Positions 35,742 to 47,713 of a DNA stretch of 64,000 bases are shown one piece after another. How positions within the stretch are numbered: position 1 is the stretch's first letter; the number at the start of each line of letters is the position of its first letter. The stretch lies in NCBI RefSeq assembly GCF_000208865.1, contig NC_018393.1:1116001-1180000 (forward strand), written 5' to 3'. The notes under the pieces were generated by a model, which worked only from the letters and a program-made list of their open reading frames with translations, ran no database searches and was not told where the DNA came from. The position numbers and the translations under genes are program-made. The DNA is from Neospora caninum Liverpool. Its lineage: Eukaryota > Apicomplexa > Conoidasida > Eucoccidiorida > Sarcocystidae.

Positions 35742-38223
35742 CTGCACCTTGCCTTCGAGAAGGTCTTTCCTTCTATGGTTGGGCACCGGGTAAAAGAAAA
35801 TTGGTGGGAAAATGCATGTCGTTGCGAGTGCGCAGCATGCCCAATTGGCATCGTCCGGTTCCGAGTCATCTTCTTTAGATCCTGTTTCGATCCCAACTAC
35901 TTCGGCTTGCCCTGAAGCGGCTCTGATAACATTGTTTTTATGCTCATAATTATGTGAGCACCTCTCTTGCTGTCGACATCGAGAACATGACGAAGAATTC
36001 AGTTGATCGCGTAACCACAGAAGCGTGGCCCGAGTCAACAGCCCCGGACCTGGAGTGGTGGACGGGACAAGGCATAGCAGAGAGCGCAAAGCCGGCGTCG
36101 GATCCCGAGTTGCCATAAGCGGCACACAGAAAGGCAAAAACAGTCACCCCACAAAGCGTTGTTCATATTAATCGCTTCCGTGTTTTGAGACAGAGTGGAC
36201 ATCTTAACGTTCATCTAGGCGCAGGCTCTGCGATCACAACGCTTCTGGAAATTCGTCTCTTTTACCTGTTCGCTCAATGGCGTTGTCTGCTTCATCATCC
36301 GGACCTGGGAGTGAGGCGAGGAGGTCGCTTGCCTCGGGAGAAAATCTCGCAACTTGCAACTTGATGATCTCTAACGCCACAGCCGTTTGATCCACATCGT
36401 GCGTTCCCCACTTGGAAAAAGGCCGTCCGACATGCCGGAGAATGAATCGTATCAGCGCATGCCCTGGCCAATTACCGCATACCATCCACAACATATCTTG
36501 ACTCACAGCCGCACGTTTTATCTTGCAGCATGGCTCTCCTCCCATTAACTTCTTGGGATGTGCCCGACAACTGAACAGTCACCCTTTTGTCAGTTGAAAG
36601 ACATCAGGTCAGACAGACCATGTGTCGTGACGCCAGTGTAAATGTCCTTGTATCTGAGCGGTTTGTCACTAAAATTGACGCAACGGAATGCTAGACAACG
36701 CACCCAGAACTGTTACGTACCCGAAGAGCATCCAATTAGAGCGTTCCCAAGTTCAACAGCATCTGGGCGCTGCATACCCATGAAGACTGTCGCGCACCGC
36801 CGCAAACACGGTGGCAGTGGTCTTATAGCCTCCATGTCGGCATCTGCATATATCCCTGAGGCAAGCGCAAAAAGTACCGAATGTGCTGAGCCGGCTGAAT
36901 TTACTAGCTGTTTACATGCCCTGCAATGCAAACTCGGAAACCTAGGCGTCCACTGCCATCATCTGTGGTGAGCATTTGCGCTCGCAGCCCCTCCACTGCC
37001 ACAACACCGGGCTCTTAGTCTTTTATCTCGCGAGACGTGCACGCTTACAAACAACGTGGTGCTCATGCTGTCACGAAAATAGGAGCTCCTTTTGGAAGGC
37101 TGTTGCCGCGCAGGATTTCTGGAAACGAAAGAGAACAAACGAAAACCGGTGCAGGTCGCGCTATACCCCAGTAGGTTAGAGAAATTCAACCGCTGCAGCA
37201 CAAACTTCCTTCCTCACCTCCGTAGTGACACAAAATCAGCAGCCTGGCAATATCCGACCTTGCCGCCAGGCATGACTCCTTCCGAAAGGTCTTAATCCCG
37301 TGGGCCAGCGTCTGCATGTAAGAAAAGCCATCTGTCCTTTCCCATTCAATCGTCTCGCTGGCATCGGTTTCCGGTCTGTCTCCCGAAAGCCCCTGACGGC
37401 TTGCCTCTCTCGTTGCCCCCATCCATGAACGCACTTTCCGGTCTAGTACGTCAAGAAGTGACTCGACGTGCGCATCTGTCCACAGAGCCTGTATCAGGTC
37501 CGGGTTGTGCACAGCCCAGGATTGCTGAACTTCGTCAAAGAATGAGGGTGGACGGTGACCTCCCAACCACACAAAGTGAAGGAGAGGAGGTATCGCTTGC
37601 CCACGATCCCATGCGTGTGGGCTCTGCACAACGGGAGAAAGGAGATGCTCGTCGCCAGTCACGGAAGGCCCGGCAGGAGTCACCGGTACAACGGGCAGAG
37701 TGAGTTGGCCGGATGTCTCAGGAGAGCGTGCGCTACCGCTGTCCTCCGCTGTCCTTTCAGGATGCCTACAGTGAAGTTGTGCTTCACGTATGGCCCCTGC
37801 AAGAGAAGCGTTTAATGCACGATCGGCACAGACAGCTTCACGGGCACTGTCATCTCTAACGTCAGCGGTGGCTCGTCGGCGTCGCTGATGTTCACCCTTC
37901 ATACCTCCGCCATTATGACAGGCGGGAAAATCTGTGTCATACCTAAACCATGGAGTAGCAGCGATACTCATCCTGTGTGATTTCATAGTGGCATTTACGC
38001 TCAACTGGGCGTCGTGGGGTGGGTCCCCGCACGCCGCTGCTTTGGACGCCGCTGCTTTGGACGTCGCTGCTTTGGACGCCGCTGCCAAAGCTCTACGGAC
38101 ATTGCATCGATGCCACAGCTCCCGTAGGAGGGAGAGCCAGATGTTGTCTTTCGGGCTCCAGAGATTGAAACGGATTGAAGAGGGAGAAGGGAAGTCTGGG
38201 AAATCATTTCCGTTATTCTCCAT
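35742..38223 (-). CDS. GT32-family glycosyltransferase (Och1/MIPC-synthase type fold)
   Basis: Four exons join in phase 1: 38223-37218, 36855-36721, 36463-36266 and 36049-35742 (or 35748). Exon 1 has a disordered N-terminal half with an Ala-Ser-Lys repeat and then the GT32 start, IPPLLHFVWLGGHRPPSFFD, with LWTD, and AARSDIARLLILCHYGG. Exon 2 continues into IYADADMEAIRPL, so the DXD nucleotide-sugar/metal motif is intact and split from YGG by an intron. Exon 3 begins GHALIRFILRHVG. Exon 4 carries TGPGLLTRATLLWL and IFPPIFFYPVPN, both typical late GT32 motifs. Enzymes of this family transfer hexoses in the Golgi to glycans or sphingolipids; the acceptor here is unknown. The ATG at 38223 (MENNGNDFPDF) gives no signal anchor, so an upstream exon may be missing. 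The 3' end is unresolved (see 34755-35741). Confidence 0.82.
38033..38087. repeat. 15-bp tandem repeat encoding Ala-Ala-Ser-Lys-Ala
   Basis: About three and a half copies of GCCGCTGCTTTGGAC. On the minus strand they are in frame in GT32 exon 1 and encode SKAA(A/T) units in the N-terminal stem region. Confidence 0.93.
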
Positions 38224-38935
38224 GAGTGTATTCGCACGCAGTTGCCGCCCACCGTCCAAGTTCTACCGGCTCATGTTGCATGTCTTTTGCGCAAGGGTAA
38301 CGAGCCAACAACGTGTAAATCACTACACACTCTCACCCATGACGTTATCTCAAATTCCACACTCAAGCAAATGCCTCGCATTGCAAATGCTCTGGTGTAT
38401 GAATGAGGTGGGAAGATACCCGCATACACCGAATTTGTAAGTGGCTAGTCAATTTTCCGACGTACCAACCGGCCGAGCGCATGCACACCTAGCACTCACT
38501 CAGAGAACGTTGAAAAGATTTTGACGAGTTCCGTGTTCGAAAAGCGACACGACAACAAAAGTGAAGTGGATGAACTTTACTGAGTGGACGGCCGGTGCTG
38601 TCGTTAGGAGAACAACAGACAGAGCCTCTCTGTCATTTAGTAGCGCGGCGCATGCGATATGAAACTGTTTTGCCTTTGTAGGGATTCAGCCCAACAGACA
38701 TTGTTCCAGCTGAAAGTAGAGGCATTTTCAACAAGCAGAGAACCCGACACGTGATTTGAAATGGAGATGGTATTTTGCGGACAGAGGCAGTAGCTTGTCG
38801 TGCGCCTCACACCTCGTTAGCAGCAAGAAGTCCGGGCGGGCGTGAGCTGAGCGGATGCGCCGACGCTCTTTCACTCCTGCGTTTGCTGCTCTCCTCTTCG
38901 TTTGCGGCAGTGAACTATGGGGCGGCAGCAAAGTA
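38224..38935. other. Spacer upstream of GT32
   Basis: Contains the GT32 promoter and possibly an unplaced first exon encoding a membrane anchor. I see no other gene. Confidence 0.4.
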
Positions 38936-39849
38936 TCATTTAGTGAACAAGAACATGTTCCAAATTTCTTTCAAGCTAAGGGGATTAGGATCTGTCAGAA
39001 CCGTATGCAGGGAACGGGGCCGCGTCCGCATAATCCTGGCGGCAGCCATCCAAACCATGACGAAAACACAGACAGATCGTTCAGTTTCTTTCCTCGAGTC
39101 ATTACGGCCCAGAGTGGAGAAACCTCTTTCCGGTGAGTTTTTAGGAGGCTTCGCCTCAGACACCGCGGGGCATCTCCTCCAGTGTGCTGTTTGGCTCTCC
39201 ATCAGATTCGCCGGAAACCTCACCGAAATTCGACGCCGTGCGACGATGGGAACAGATGGTGTCGATGTTACATTCACTGCACTTGAGAGACGCTCTGTGT
39301 CTGCAGGATTCTTATTTCTTGAGAAATGCGCAATGGTTGCCAAAAGAGTGCGACTGTGCAGGGAGGTTCCACTGAACCTAATGCTACATGGAACCTAACA
39401 CTACTCACCGTTGTAAGCGACAACCCAAATGAGATTGCCACACTTGAGAGAGATGCCACCATAAATTTGAAAGATGTCAGGTGCGTCTGCTTGCCTTGAT
39501 AAATGGCTTTTCGATGAATAAGTGAACATTAGGAGGGGAGAGGGAGGTGAGACGCCAAACCACTGCAGGTCCGGGCGTGTGTGCATTCTTTTTGTCCATG
39601 CTGGGAAAGACAACTTAACATGGGCTTATCTACGAATCTTGTTTTGGCATGCAGAGTAGGTAAGAATGTGGAGGCGTATCCCTTTTTATATCCAGTCATG
39701 GATTCAGTAAAAAAGGTATTCACGCTCGAATCAGAAACGAGCACGCCGTGACGGACGCCGCTGTGTCGCTCACCAGTCAGCTGATCCTGTCCTTCTACTG
39801 CAAAGAAAGTCAGGATTTCCTTGTCCTCGATACTCGCCTCTTCTGTCAT
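38936..39849 (-). CDS. Small three-exon protein of unknown function
   Basis: The ATG at 39849 opens MTEEASIEDKEILTFFAVEG, ending at 39774 before GTGAGC. It splices in phase 1 to 39486-39409 (DAPDIFQIYGGISLKCGNL...) and then, again in phase 1, to 39300-38936, ending LSLKEIWNMFLFTK-stop. This gives 172 residues. The N-terminal two thirds look globular; the middle of exon 3 is basic and may conceal a further intron. I do not recognise it. The consistent phases and canonical donors are the main support. Confidence 0.42.
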
Positions 39850-40857
39850 CGTTTTGCCCACTTTTGAACTTTGGCTCCTTCACCAACGTGTTTCACCTGT
39901 CATCTTTCCGGCTGTTTTTGCCTACTGGGAATTGTACACTAGCACACCGTCTTTGCCTGGCCGCGAGAAATAAGTTCCCCAACTTCACTCATTCTGGAGT
40001 CTGAAAGAAGATGTGACGCGCAAAACAACCTCATGGGGTGTCCCTGATCGCCCTCGAACAAAGCCATGGGAGAGCCCGCGAAAGGGGGGAATCACCGCAT
40101 AGAAAGCGTGTGTATTGATTGTGATCTCCCCTCCAAAAGCCCGTGGCACAAGTATGGAGACGTTCGCTACGTTTTGTGCGTCTAGCAGCCTCTCGTTTGC
40201 AACGTCACTTCTCTGGAAAACACAGCGGGTAAGCCTGTTAAGCGATGTCCTTTCCGTTGAACTGCCTCGAGGGTGGCAGCTCCGGACCCAACTGCCAGCG
40301 AACGTTTCAAACTTTTGCGCATATACTAACGCGTTCCCTTTTCTATTGCTCGCCACTGAATCTGACTCTGAGTGGGCCTATAAGACGGCATACCGAAGGA
40401 CTGAAACAGTAAGGCTACGCTGGAGTTGGAGGCGTGTGCGGTTTCTCGTCGGCTTTCGGTATTCTACGGCTTCTGCTCGTTAGACCACTTCCCAAAGGCC
40501 ACGCTCTCGCTAACGCGTTCTCTCCGATTACTGCATCAGATCTTGCACACAGCACGAAAACGCCAGGAGTCTTTGAATGGATGCTCGAAGTCCGTCCCGC
40601 TGCTGGCCATGGATCTGCACGTTTCGCCTTTTTCTCAAGCAGTGCCGAGTCCCGGTTTTCACCTCCAAGAGATCTTGGGAACGCCAGTTGTCGCTTGCCT
40701 GTTCCGCCGTTTGAGGGTGTAAAGCCGCCCTCTGGGGCGACCAGGACCGAATAATGTGAACATCGCTCCAGTGTGACCAGCGTACACGTTTAGTAACACA
40801 GTGTTTCTGAATAGCATATCGCCTGCGTTTTCGCCCCCCCCCCCCCCCCGCCTCATT
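39850..40857. other. Spacer with a poly-C tract
   Basis: No supported gene. A run of 16 C lies at 40834-40849, just past the stop of the next gene. A minus-strand open frame at 39985-40356 was considered and not called. Confidence 0.5.
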
Positions 40858-43800
40858 TTAGCACCACTGTACAGGGGGCAGCAACATATTACGGCCATCT
40901 TTTTCGTGCACCCTGTTTTCCCGTGTTTTCGGCTGCGTTGCCCATTCGCTCCACCAGCACCCTTGCGCGGCATCACAACATCTCGTTGATCGAAGTGGAT
41001 CACTATCCCTTCTAAAAGACTCCTCCTTTCGCTCTCCACTCTCTCCAACGTTTAGCCCCAGGTGGAAACGCGAGTCCGGGTTGCCACCTTCCCCCTCCGT
41101 AGGCGCACGAGTGGATGGTGTCAGCAGATAACGCTGGCCTCTCTCATTCGCCCAGAACCATGTGTCGGATTTCTCGCTGCCACGAGTGTGCTCTCTTCTC
41201 CATTGGTCTTGGTCGTGACTTGTGCTCATACTTGTCCGTCGGCTCGAATTGCTTGAGCAGCTACTCCCCGGGCCTCGCGAAGGCGGGGCGCTCTCGTAGA
41301 TATCCTCGGCTCGAAAACGCTCTCCTCCAGTGGATGAAGCTGGCGGACTATACAGCGAGAATGCCGAGGACTCTCTCGGCAGGTTTGATTCGCTCTCTCC
41401 ATTTGAGACCATTTTCACATCGAGTCGACACTCCCTCCCTCTTCCTGCAGAACCGTCCGGCCGCCCTACGACGAAGGAAAGCGGCCTTTGAGTCTGCCTA
41501 GGAGAGCTCGCCTGAGACGACAAGTTGGGACGCGCGACGGGTGTCCCGGGAGACGAAGAGACCCCCGCTGCAGGCCGGTGCCACGGAGGCGCCAGATGCG
41601 CCTGTTGCAAAAGCTCAAACTGATAAACAACTCGCCCCGTCGAGCCCGTCGGTCGCTCTCGCCAAGGAGGTAGAAACAGTTCGTCGCAGTTTGACGGCAC
41701 CTGGCAACCAGCTGGGAACTCGGCTGCCGTGTCCGCAGGGTGGCTACCACCCCGAAAATGTGCGAAGTTCTCCCCGACACCAAAATCCGTTCTCCGCTTC
41801 TTCAAATGCTGCTCGATGTCTTCGAGCGATGCAGCCCAAGGATCATCGTGTCCTCGATCTTCGCCTGGGGCTCTCTCTGTCTCTTGGTCACTGTCGGTAT
41901 AGTCACTCAGGTTACTGACCCGGTGTACCAGGAGGGGGGGCGACGCCGTTGTCGCTACCGTTTGGTTCCCTCTTGAAGACCGGTCCTGCTCGTCAACCGG
42001 TTCGCAGACGCTTTGGCTGTCTCTTGAGCTTTCCCTCATCGTCCCTCCGGTGAACGACTCCTGGTTCTGCTGCCGCCTTCGTGCTCTCTGTCGGCGTTGC
42101 TGCTGACGCTGCTTGCGTCGCCGCTGCCTGTCTGTTGCAGGTCGAGACTCTGTTCCGCCGGTGTCTTGCAGCCCGCCTCGCTGACTGCCTCCACCAACCG
42201 TGAGGACAACGGGAGGCGCCGCAGGCTGCAGAGGCGCGGCGTCGTACCGCGGATCGCCGCGTATCCGCTTCTGGGCGTCCGCTCGTCCGTCGCTGCCGTG
42301 TCCTCGGTCGACCAAACTGTCGGCGTTTTGTGGAGACCTCCGTTCTATAGGCAAGGACGGCTCTCCTCCGTGAGGCCGCTGAGGGCCCGTGACCCCGAAT
42401 GGCGTTATAGGCGATGGCGGCAGACGCGAGAGGGCTGCCGAACACGGCGAAGGCGTTAGTTGACTCGGGGGATGCCACGGAAACCCACAGTGACGCGGAG
42501 AGGACTGGCCTGTGGACGGCCGTGGGGTGTCTGCGACTTCGAATCGACGAGACACTTCCCGAGAGACGCGAGAAGGACTGTCGCTGCTCTGCAAGCTTCT
42601 CCAGTTGGTTGCGGCGTTGCGGACACAGCGCGGGGAGCGCAGGCGCGAAGGACACCGCGACGAAGCAGTTGGAGCTGAGAGGATGATAGGGACAGGCAAA
42701 CGCCTAGGAGATCGGGATGGAGAACGACGAGAGAGCGACTGCGAAAACGAACGTTCACGCCAGACGCTTGCAGCGTCACTCTTCTGAGACGGGGACACAT
42801 TTGCACGGAAGCGCGACGACGGCGTCCGCACGCTTCCAACTGAGCTATCGCTAAATCTCCGGTATTTTGTCCAGTGAAATTCCCTTCCGCGGGATATCGA
42901 AGGCTCCGGAGAGATGCCCCGTCCCTTCCGAACGATGTCATGTGCGGAACGGCTCAGCGAGCCCACGCGGCAGGGTCTTCTGTTGTCAGGCCGCCGCACG
43001 GCAGGTGGCGAAATCCGCCACAAGGCACGCGTTGGGGAAGCAGAGCGTGGACAGTGGTCTCGCGGGTCTTTGCCAAGGCCACGAGATGCACATAACGAAT
43101 CGGCGTATTGCCGTGGCAGTTGACACTCTGACGCAGCCAGCGACTCGCTGAGTTCCCTCGAAAGGCTTGCCCCGTGATGTGACGGCATGTATCCGGTTGG
43201 GGGAGAAAGGCTATGAGATCTGCGTGTGCATTGAAGTGGGGGCTCCCTTAACCGTGGCCACTCGTAGGCAGACTCGCTGGAGAGAGACGGAAGCGCCGTC
43301 TTATCCTTAGGCACGTTGCGGTATACGGGATACACTGTGGGATCTCCAGATCGAGATTGTGCGTGTGGTGAATATGATCGTCCACGCAGTTCACAGGGCT
43401 GCCAGCGGGGGATCTGAGGGTCCAAAGAAGACGTACCTCCCGCTGTACTCCGGTGTAAATCTATCGGCGTGCATTCGCGAGGCGATAAGTCAGACGCAGT
43501 TGGCCGATCCTCCATTCGACTGCGCCGACTAGAGGCCTCGCGGCCTTCCGTGATCGAGCCACGAGAAGCAGCAGGCTCGAAGTCCTCGTTTGTCTCGTAT
43601 TGCCGCTGCTCGGCCCATCCAGCCTGCCACTCTCTGCTATCCCCGCGGTCCCCGGGCCTTGACTGTAGAACCAGTACCACAGGACTGTGTTCCCTACGCG
43701 GACGGAGGTCTCGATCATGCATCGCTCTTGGCTCCTGTGGCAATGGAAAGTTCCGAGGGCCTCCCATCCTATCGTTCTCACAAAAACCCGGATCGTCGCA

Positions 43801-44484
43801 AGAGTAATCCGCAGGCGGACGATGGAGGTGCCGTCCGTCTGCGTTTTGGGCGCGGTCCTGAAGTTCTCGAGGAGGCGTAATTGGCGGAGGCTCTCCATGG
43901 GACAAATGAGACGGCTCCGCAGGGGCTGCGTCTCCACCGTGTGAGAGACTGGGGCAACGGGCAGTTTGCTGAGCACTGTGACGCCTCGCAAAGTGGAGCA
44001 CCTCAGCTTGAGGGTAGAGAGCCCTACTTGGGGGTTGCTGAGAATCCCGAGGCCGCGTCCCTCTGACGCCTACGGCGCACGAAGCCCTTGAGGCGAACGT
44101 TTCACTTTCACATTCGTCCCGTTCGCTAAGTGGCGGAGGGGGGGGAGGACCTCCACGAGAGCACTTGAACCCATTCCCCTTAGGAATAGGCAGCAGACCG
44201 GCTCTACCTTGCGGCGGCGCAGAGGCAGGGGGGGGTGGCTGCGGCCTAGCGACCGCGTAAAGCGGTTGATTTGGTGGTGCATCTGGCGGCGCCCTGGGAA
44301 CGGGAGGCAGCGGTCGCCCTGCTGGCGGGGAGACAAGACTGCGGCGAGGAAACGACAGCAGGGGAGGGTTCGGAGGGCCGCTAGTGTGCCCACAGCGCGC
44401 TGTCATCTTCGGAGGAGGCATTGCGCGCAGAACTTTCGGCGGTTCTGGCGGTGGAGGAGGGGCAGGCACGTACGGTGGATGCAT
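40858..44484 (-). CDS. 1208-residue Pro/Ser/Arg-rich, largely disordered protein
   Basis: One uninterrupted frame from a true ATG at 44484 (MHPPYVPAPPPPPEPPKVLR) to a stop at 40858. The first 110 residues are profilin/SH3/WW-ligand-like: poly-Pro blocks such as PPPPPEPP and a second block PPPPPPLSERD. The middle is rich in Arg-Ser, Ser-Pro and Arg-Arg dipeptides (RRSPSRSPRRLPV). A highly basic Gln/Arg run (RRKQRQQQRRQRARRRQQ) follows near residues 790-815, then acidic and Gly/Ser-rich stretches. No folded domain, signal peptide or TM segment is visible. RS content suggests an RNA-processing or nuclear-speckle role; the Pro-rich head suggests an adaptor. Both are inference. A frame this long is unusual in the less GC-rich part of the window, which supports it being real. 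Undetected introns cannot be excluded. Confidence 0.65.
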   Translation of the reverse strand: MHPPYVPAPPPPPEPPKVLRAMPPPKMTARCGHTSGPPNPPLLSFPRRSLVSPPAGRPLPPVPRAPPDAPPNQPLYAVARPQPPPPASAPPQGRAGLLPIPKGNGFKCSRGGPPPPPPLSERDECESETFASRASCAVGVRGTRPRDSQQPPSRALYPQAEVLHFARRHSAQQTARCPSLSHGGDAAPAEPSHLSHGEPPPITPPRELQDRAQNADGRHLHRPPADYSCDDPGFCENDRMGGPRNFPLPQEPRAMHDRDLRPRREHSPVVLVLQSRPGDRGDSREWQAGWAEQRQYETNEDFEPAASRGSITEGREASSRRSRMEDRPTASDLSPRECTPIDLHRSTAGGTSSLDPQIPRWQPCELRGRSYSPHAQSRSGDPTVYPVYRNVPKDKTALPSLSSESAYEWPRLREPPLQCTRRSHSLSPPTGYMPSHHGASLSRELSESLAASECQLPRQYADSLCASRGLGKDPRDHCPRSASPTRALWRISPPAVRRPDNRRPCRVGSLSRSAHDIVRKGRGISPEPSISRGREFHWTKYRRFSDSSVGSVRTPSSRFRANVSPSQKSDAASVWRERSFSQSLSRRSPSRSPRRLPVPIILSAPTASSRCPSRLRSPRCVRNAATNWRSLQSSDSPSRVSREVSRRFEVADTPRPSTGQSSPRHCGFPWHPPSQLTPSPCSAALSRLPPSPITPFGVTGPQRPHGGEPSLPIERRSPQNADSLVDRGHGSDGRADAQKRIRGDPRYDAAPLQPAAPPVVLTVGGGSQRGGLQDTGGTESRPATDRQRRRKQRQQQRRQRARRRQQNQESFTGGTMRESSRDSQSVCEPVDEQDRSSRGNQTVATTASPPLLVHRVSNLSDYTDSDQETERAPGEDRGHDDPWAASLEDIEQHLKKRRTDFGVGENFAHFRGGSHPADTAAEFPAGCQVPSNCDELFLPPWRERPTGSTGRVVYQFELLQQAHLAPPWHRPAAGVSSSPGTPVARPNLSSQASSPRQTQRPLSFVVGRPDGSAGRGRECRLDVKMVSNGESESNLPRESSAFSLYSPPASSTGGERFRAEDIYESAPPSRGPGSSCSSNSSRRTSMSTSHDQDQWRREHTRGSEKSDTWFWANERGQRYLLTPSTRAPTEGEGGNPDSRFHLGLNVGESGERKEESFRRDSDPLRSTRCCDAAQGCWWSEWATQPKTRENRVHEKDGRNMLLPPVQWC

Positions 44485-47400
44485 CGTCGCAGATGGAGTC
44501 GGTCAGAACCGGCTGGTATCAACCATTTGAAAATCCGGAAAGGCGAACAAACGGTCCACGCAGAATGGATATCCCGCGCAAAGAACAAAGCTCAAAGCCC
44601 TCAAGGCGCGGTGTCTTTGAAACCGGTTGGGCCACAGCTCTTTAAAAGCACAAGCAAAAAGAAAAATTGCTTCTCCAACCTGACGGGAATAGTTTGTTGA
44701 CAGAAAGGTGCGCGCACACGGAGCAGCGAATCGGGTCTAGTCTGGACTCCAATAAAAGGGACACTGGAGAGCGCGAGAACCTTAGTGGTTCTTCAGTACC
44801 GTCGTTGAACGCGACTGATCAAGACTATACTGACTGGAGTGCAGCTTTTGAGATTCGGCAAAACGTCGCAACTGCCGAAATTCTTCAGGAAGCCGCGGCC
44901 GGTGTGAGGAAAAACGAGCACAATGTGTGGAACGAACTTGTTTGAAACAACGATGCTACGATGAATGATGTGGGTTGTGCATAATGGACATACCCGATGG
45001 CGACATCAGTTCAGAAGGGTTTTTGACGGGAGCCTTTAGTACAGGAAAGACCTGCAATTCAAGGCTACGTCAAGGCAGTACCTCCGCAGATATCGCGGGT
45101 AGGACGACAGAACTTAGGAAGTTAACTTGTCAATCATTCACTGCACAGAATGACATGACTTGCTTGAGATACTGTCGGAGGCCGTAGGAACTCGCGGTTC
45201 AAAGCCGCTACGCGTCTTTCCTCATTGCTTGCGGGTTCACCATGAAAAGACTCCTGCGCAAAAACCCGCAGGCTTAACGACGATTTCAGATGTCTTCTGC
45301 CTCTTTTCCCTTTTAGAACTAGGACCACTGGACCAGTGAAAGCATTGAAAGTTGCAGTTTGCAGTGCCAAATGCAAACGCAAACGACATGATCATAAGAG
45401 AAAGGTGCAAGAATGCGGACGTTTGGACTACGGAACACCAAACTGTATGGGTGGTCAAATGGAAGAAAGGAGGGAAAATGTGTACATATCTGGATCGAAC
45501 ATTCGCTGAAAAATGCAAATTTCCTCTTGGTGTTCTGCACCACTCTGAAAAAGAGGCCAAAGGCCAAAGCAAGAGTTACCACCGCATAGGACTCTCAAGG
45601 AAACGCAATTTTCCCCAAATGTGGGCCCCAGCGCAAATTAGTTAAAAGACTGACAAGACGAGTTTTTGTGTTTGTGACAAGATTCTGAAAAGCTGCCGGT
45701 TAACAGGGGGCTTGACAAAGCGAAGCCAAGTGTGCTTAATAATATATTTTAGACGCGAATAGAACATTGCTTGAAAGGCGTTCATTCCGAATTCTCATGC
45801 AAAGAACAGATAAATTGAATTCGTTCCCTGTCTTACGGAAGGCACGTAGTCGATAAGGAAAATCGCCAATGGTGGGGCCGCCGTCAAGGCTCTACATAGC
45901 GAGAACGCCTCTGGCAACCCAGTGAGCACGGCTATTCAGACTGGATAATCAACTCTTACCGAAATAGGAAAACTGGCTACATTATGGCAGGGCTCATGCC
46001 AGCCTCATTTATCCGTCTTTCCGTGCTATCTTCTATGTTGGTTTCCCAATTTTTCGAAGATTCCCTTTCTAGATCGCAAACAGTGCGCGGTCTAGTGCAC
46101 TGCAGCACGTCCGCATGTGGTGCACACAAACGCCATGCACCTCCACGTCAGATCGGGGAAAAGGCACCAAAGGCATCCGGCACTTAATAAGCATGTCGCT
46201 TCAACAATTTCTTCACGACATCTTTAAAAATAGTAAGGCAGCCACAGCGGCTTAACGGCAAAGATTTCTTACCCTTCGCTTATGAAAAGAAAAAACGCCT
46301 TGACCGTGACGAAGGCCGTGAGTTGAATCAACGTGAAAGCGTCCACAGTTTTGCCAGTCCGTATATTCAGCCGACAAGTATTCATGTTGATCTCGGAAAT
46401 GATGTACACTGGCAGTTCGCACGGAAGCTAAAATGGCTTGTTGAACTGTGGTTAAAGCTGCATCTGAGGCTTTCTCAAAGCTGAGAAAAATCGACTGGTG
46501 TGTCGCAGTGTCTGAATCCCACATTCTGATGATCGTCGCGGAAGGAAAATGTATTCAAAGATGACTTGTGTTGCGCTCTCATGTTGCCTTTTGCTAAAGA
46601 GAAGAAGACGTTTTTCCATTGGGTGCTCCCGTTCGATCCCTCTACCTAGCAAACTGCCCGGGAAAAGATGCACGAGGCTCGAACGGCGGCATGAACTGGC
46701 TGTCGCCTGCGCTCACCAGCCCGCTAGTCAAGCCTCTGGAGATGGATTGTCAGGTCTCGCCAGTGATAATAGGTACCAAGCAGAACTGCTTCCTGCCCCG
46801 GCCACATAGAATACGTGTTAACCATAATTTTCTCTCTAGACAGCTAGTTGGTTTATTGCAGTAGATTCAACGTGAACAGACAAGTCGCGAATTGCTTGAC
46901 ACAGCGAGCATGTCTAGTCAGGGAGACCATCCAGTAAGGACCTGAGCCTGCATGCACAAAGCTGTTTTCTATCGAACAAGCTGCCATTCCAAAAGACCAC
47001 GATTTGATGCGTCAGCGGAACTTGCCGCTGATGAACTAGCTAGTCAACACGTTGGTATGTGAAGGCCGCGCCCAGTTTCGGTGTCTCACCCACACTTTCC
47101 AGAAAAACGTCTTATTATTCGTGTAACGACCTGCTTTCCATGCCTTCTGAGGAAAACCTTACTGATGCCTGTCTCGTGTCGAACACGCCGTCAGGGTATT
47201 CGAACTACATACGCACCACCGTTGCGTCTGAGTCGGGGACCGGGGCTCTGGTACAGAAGCGGCTACAGCGACAACAATCGTTGCTCTCCCACATCGGAGC
47301 AAGGCCTGACCGATTGCTGGTGCTTCGGTGATTCATCCAGATAATCAGGCCGAGGCTGCCAGAGACTTAACGAAATAGTATCAGCAGCCGGTTATGAGAG

Positions 47401-47713
47401 GGGAGCACCCGCGTCGCCTTGCGGAATGTTCACGAACATTCGGACAGAATGAAAGAATGTTATGTAAATGACGCAACAGGTATACAACAAATAGTAAGCA
47501 AAGTTCCAGTCCACAAAGGTAATCAATTCTGTGCGAGTCAAGGCACTTGATAAGCGTCAACGTCAAGATGCGCCAAAATGTGAGGCAAGAAGGAAACATT
47601 TGCAGTAAAAAGCAAATTGTTCACAAGACACCTCCAGGGTCTCTTTCGGCAACCCCGTAAAAAATTCTCTTCAGCGTACAACCGTGGGCCGATTCACGGA
47701 CCAGCGACAGATT
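44485..47713. other. 3.2-kb spacer without a supported gene
   Basis: This lies between the start of the Pro-rich gene and the stop of PGAP1, both on the minus strand, so it should contain the Pro-rich gene's promoter and leader. Only short frames without splice support occur (for example 44667-44945 plus, 46252-46524 minus). It is AT-richer than the flanking coding DNA. Confidence 0.5.

Noticed and set aside
39985..40356. 123-codon minus-strand frame
   Set aside because: No true ATG context, no splice partner with matching phase, no recognisable motif.
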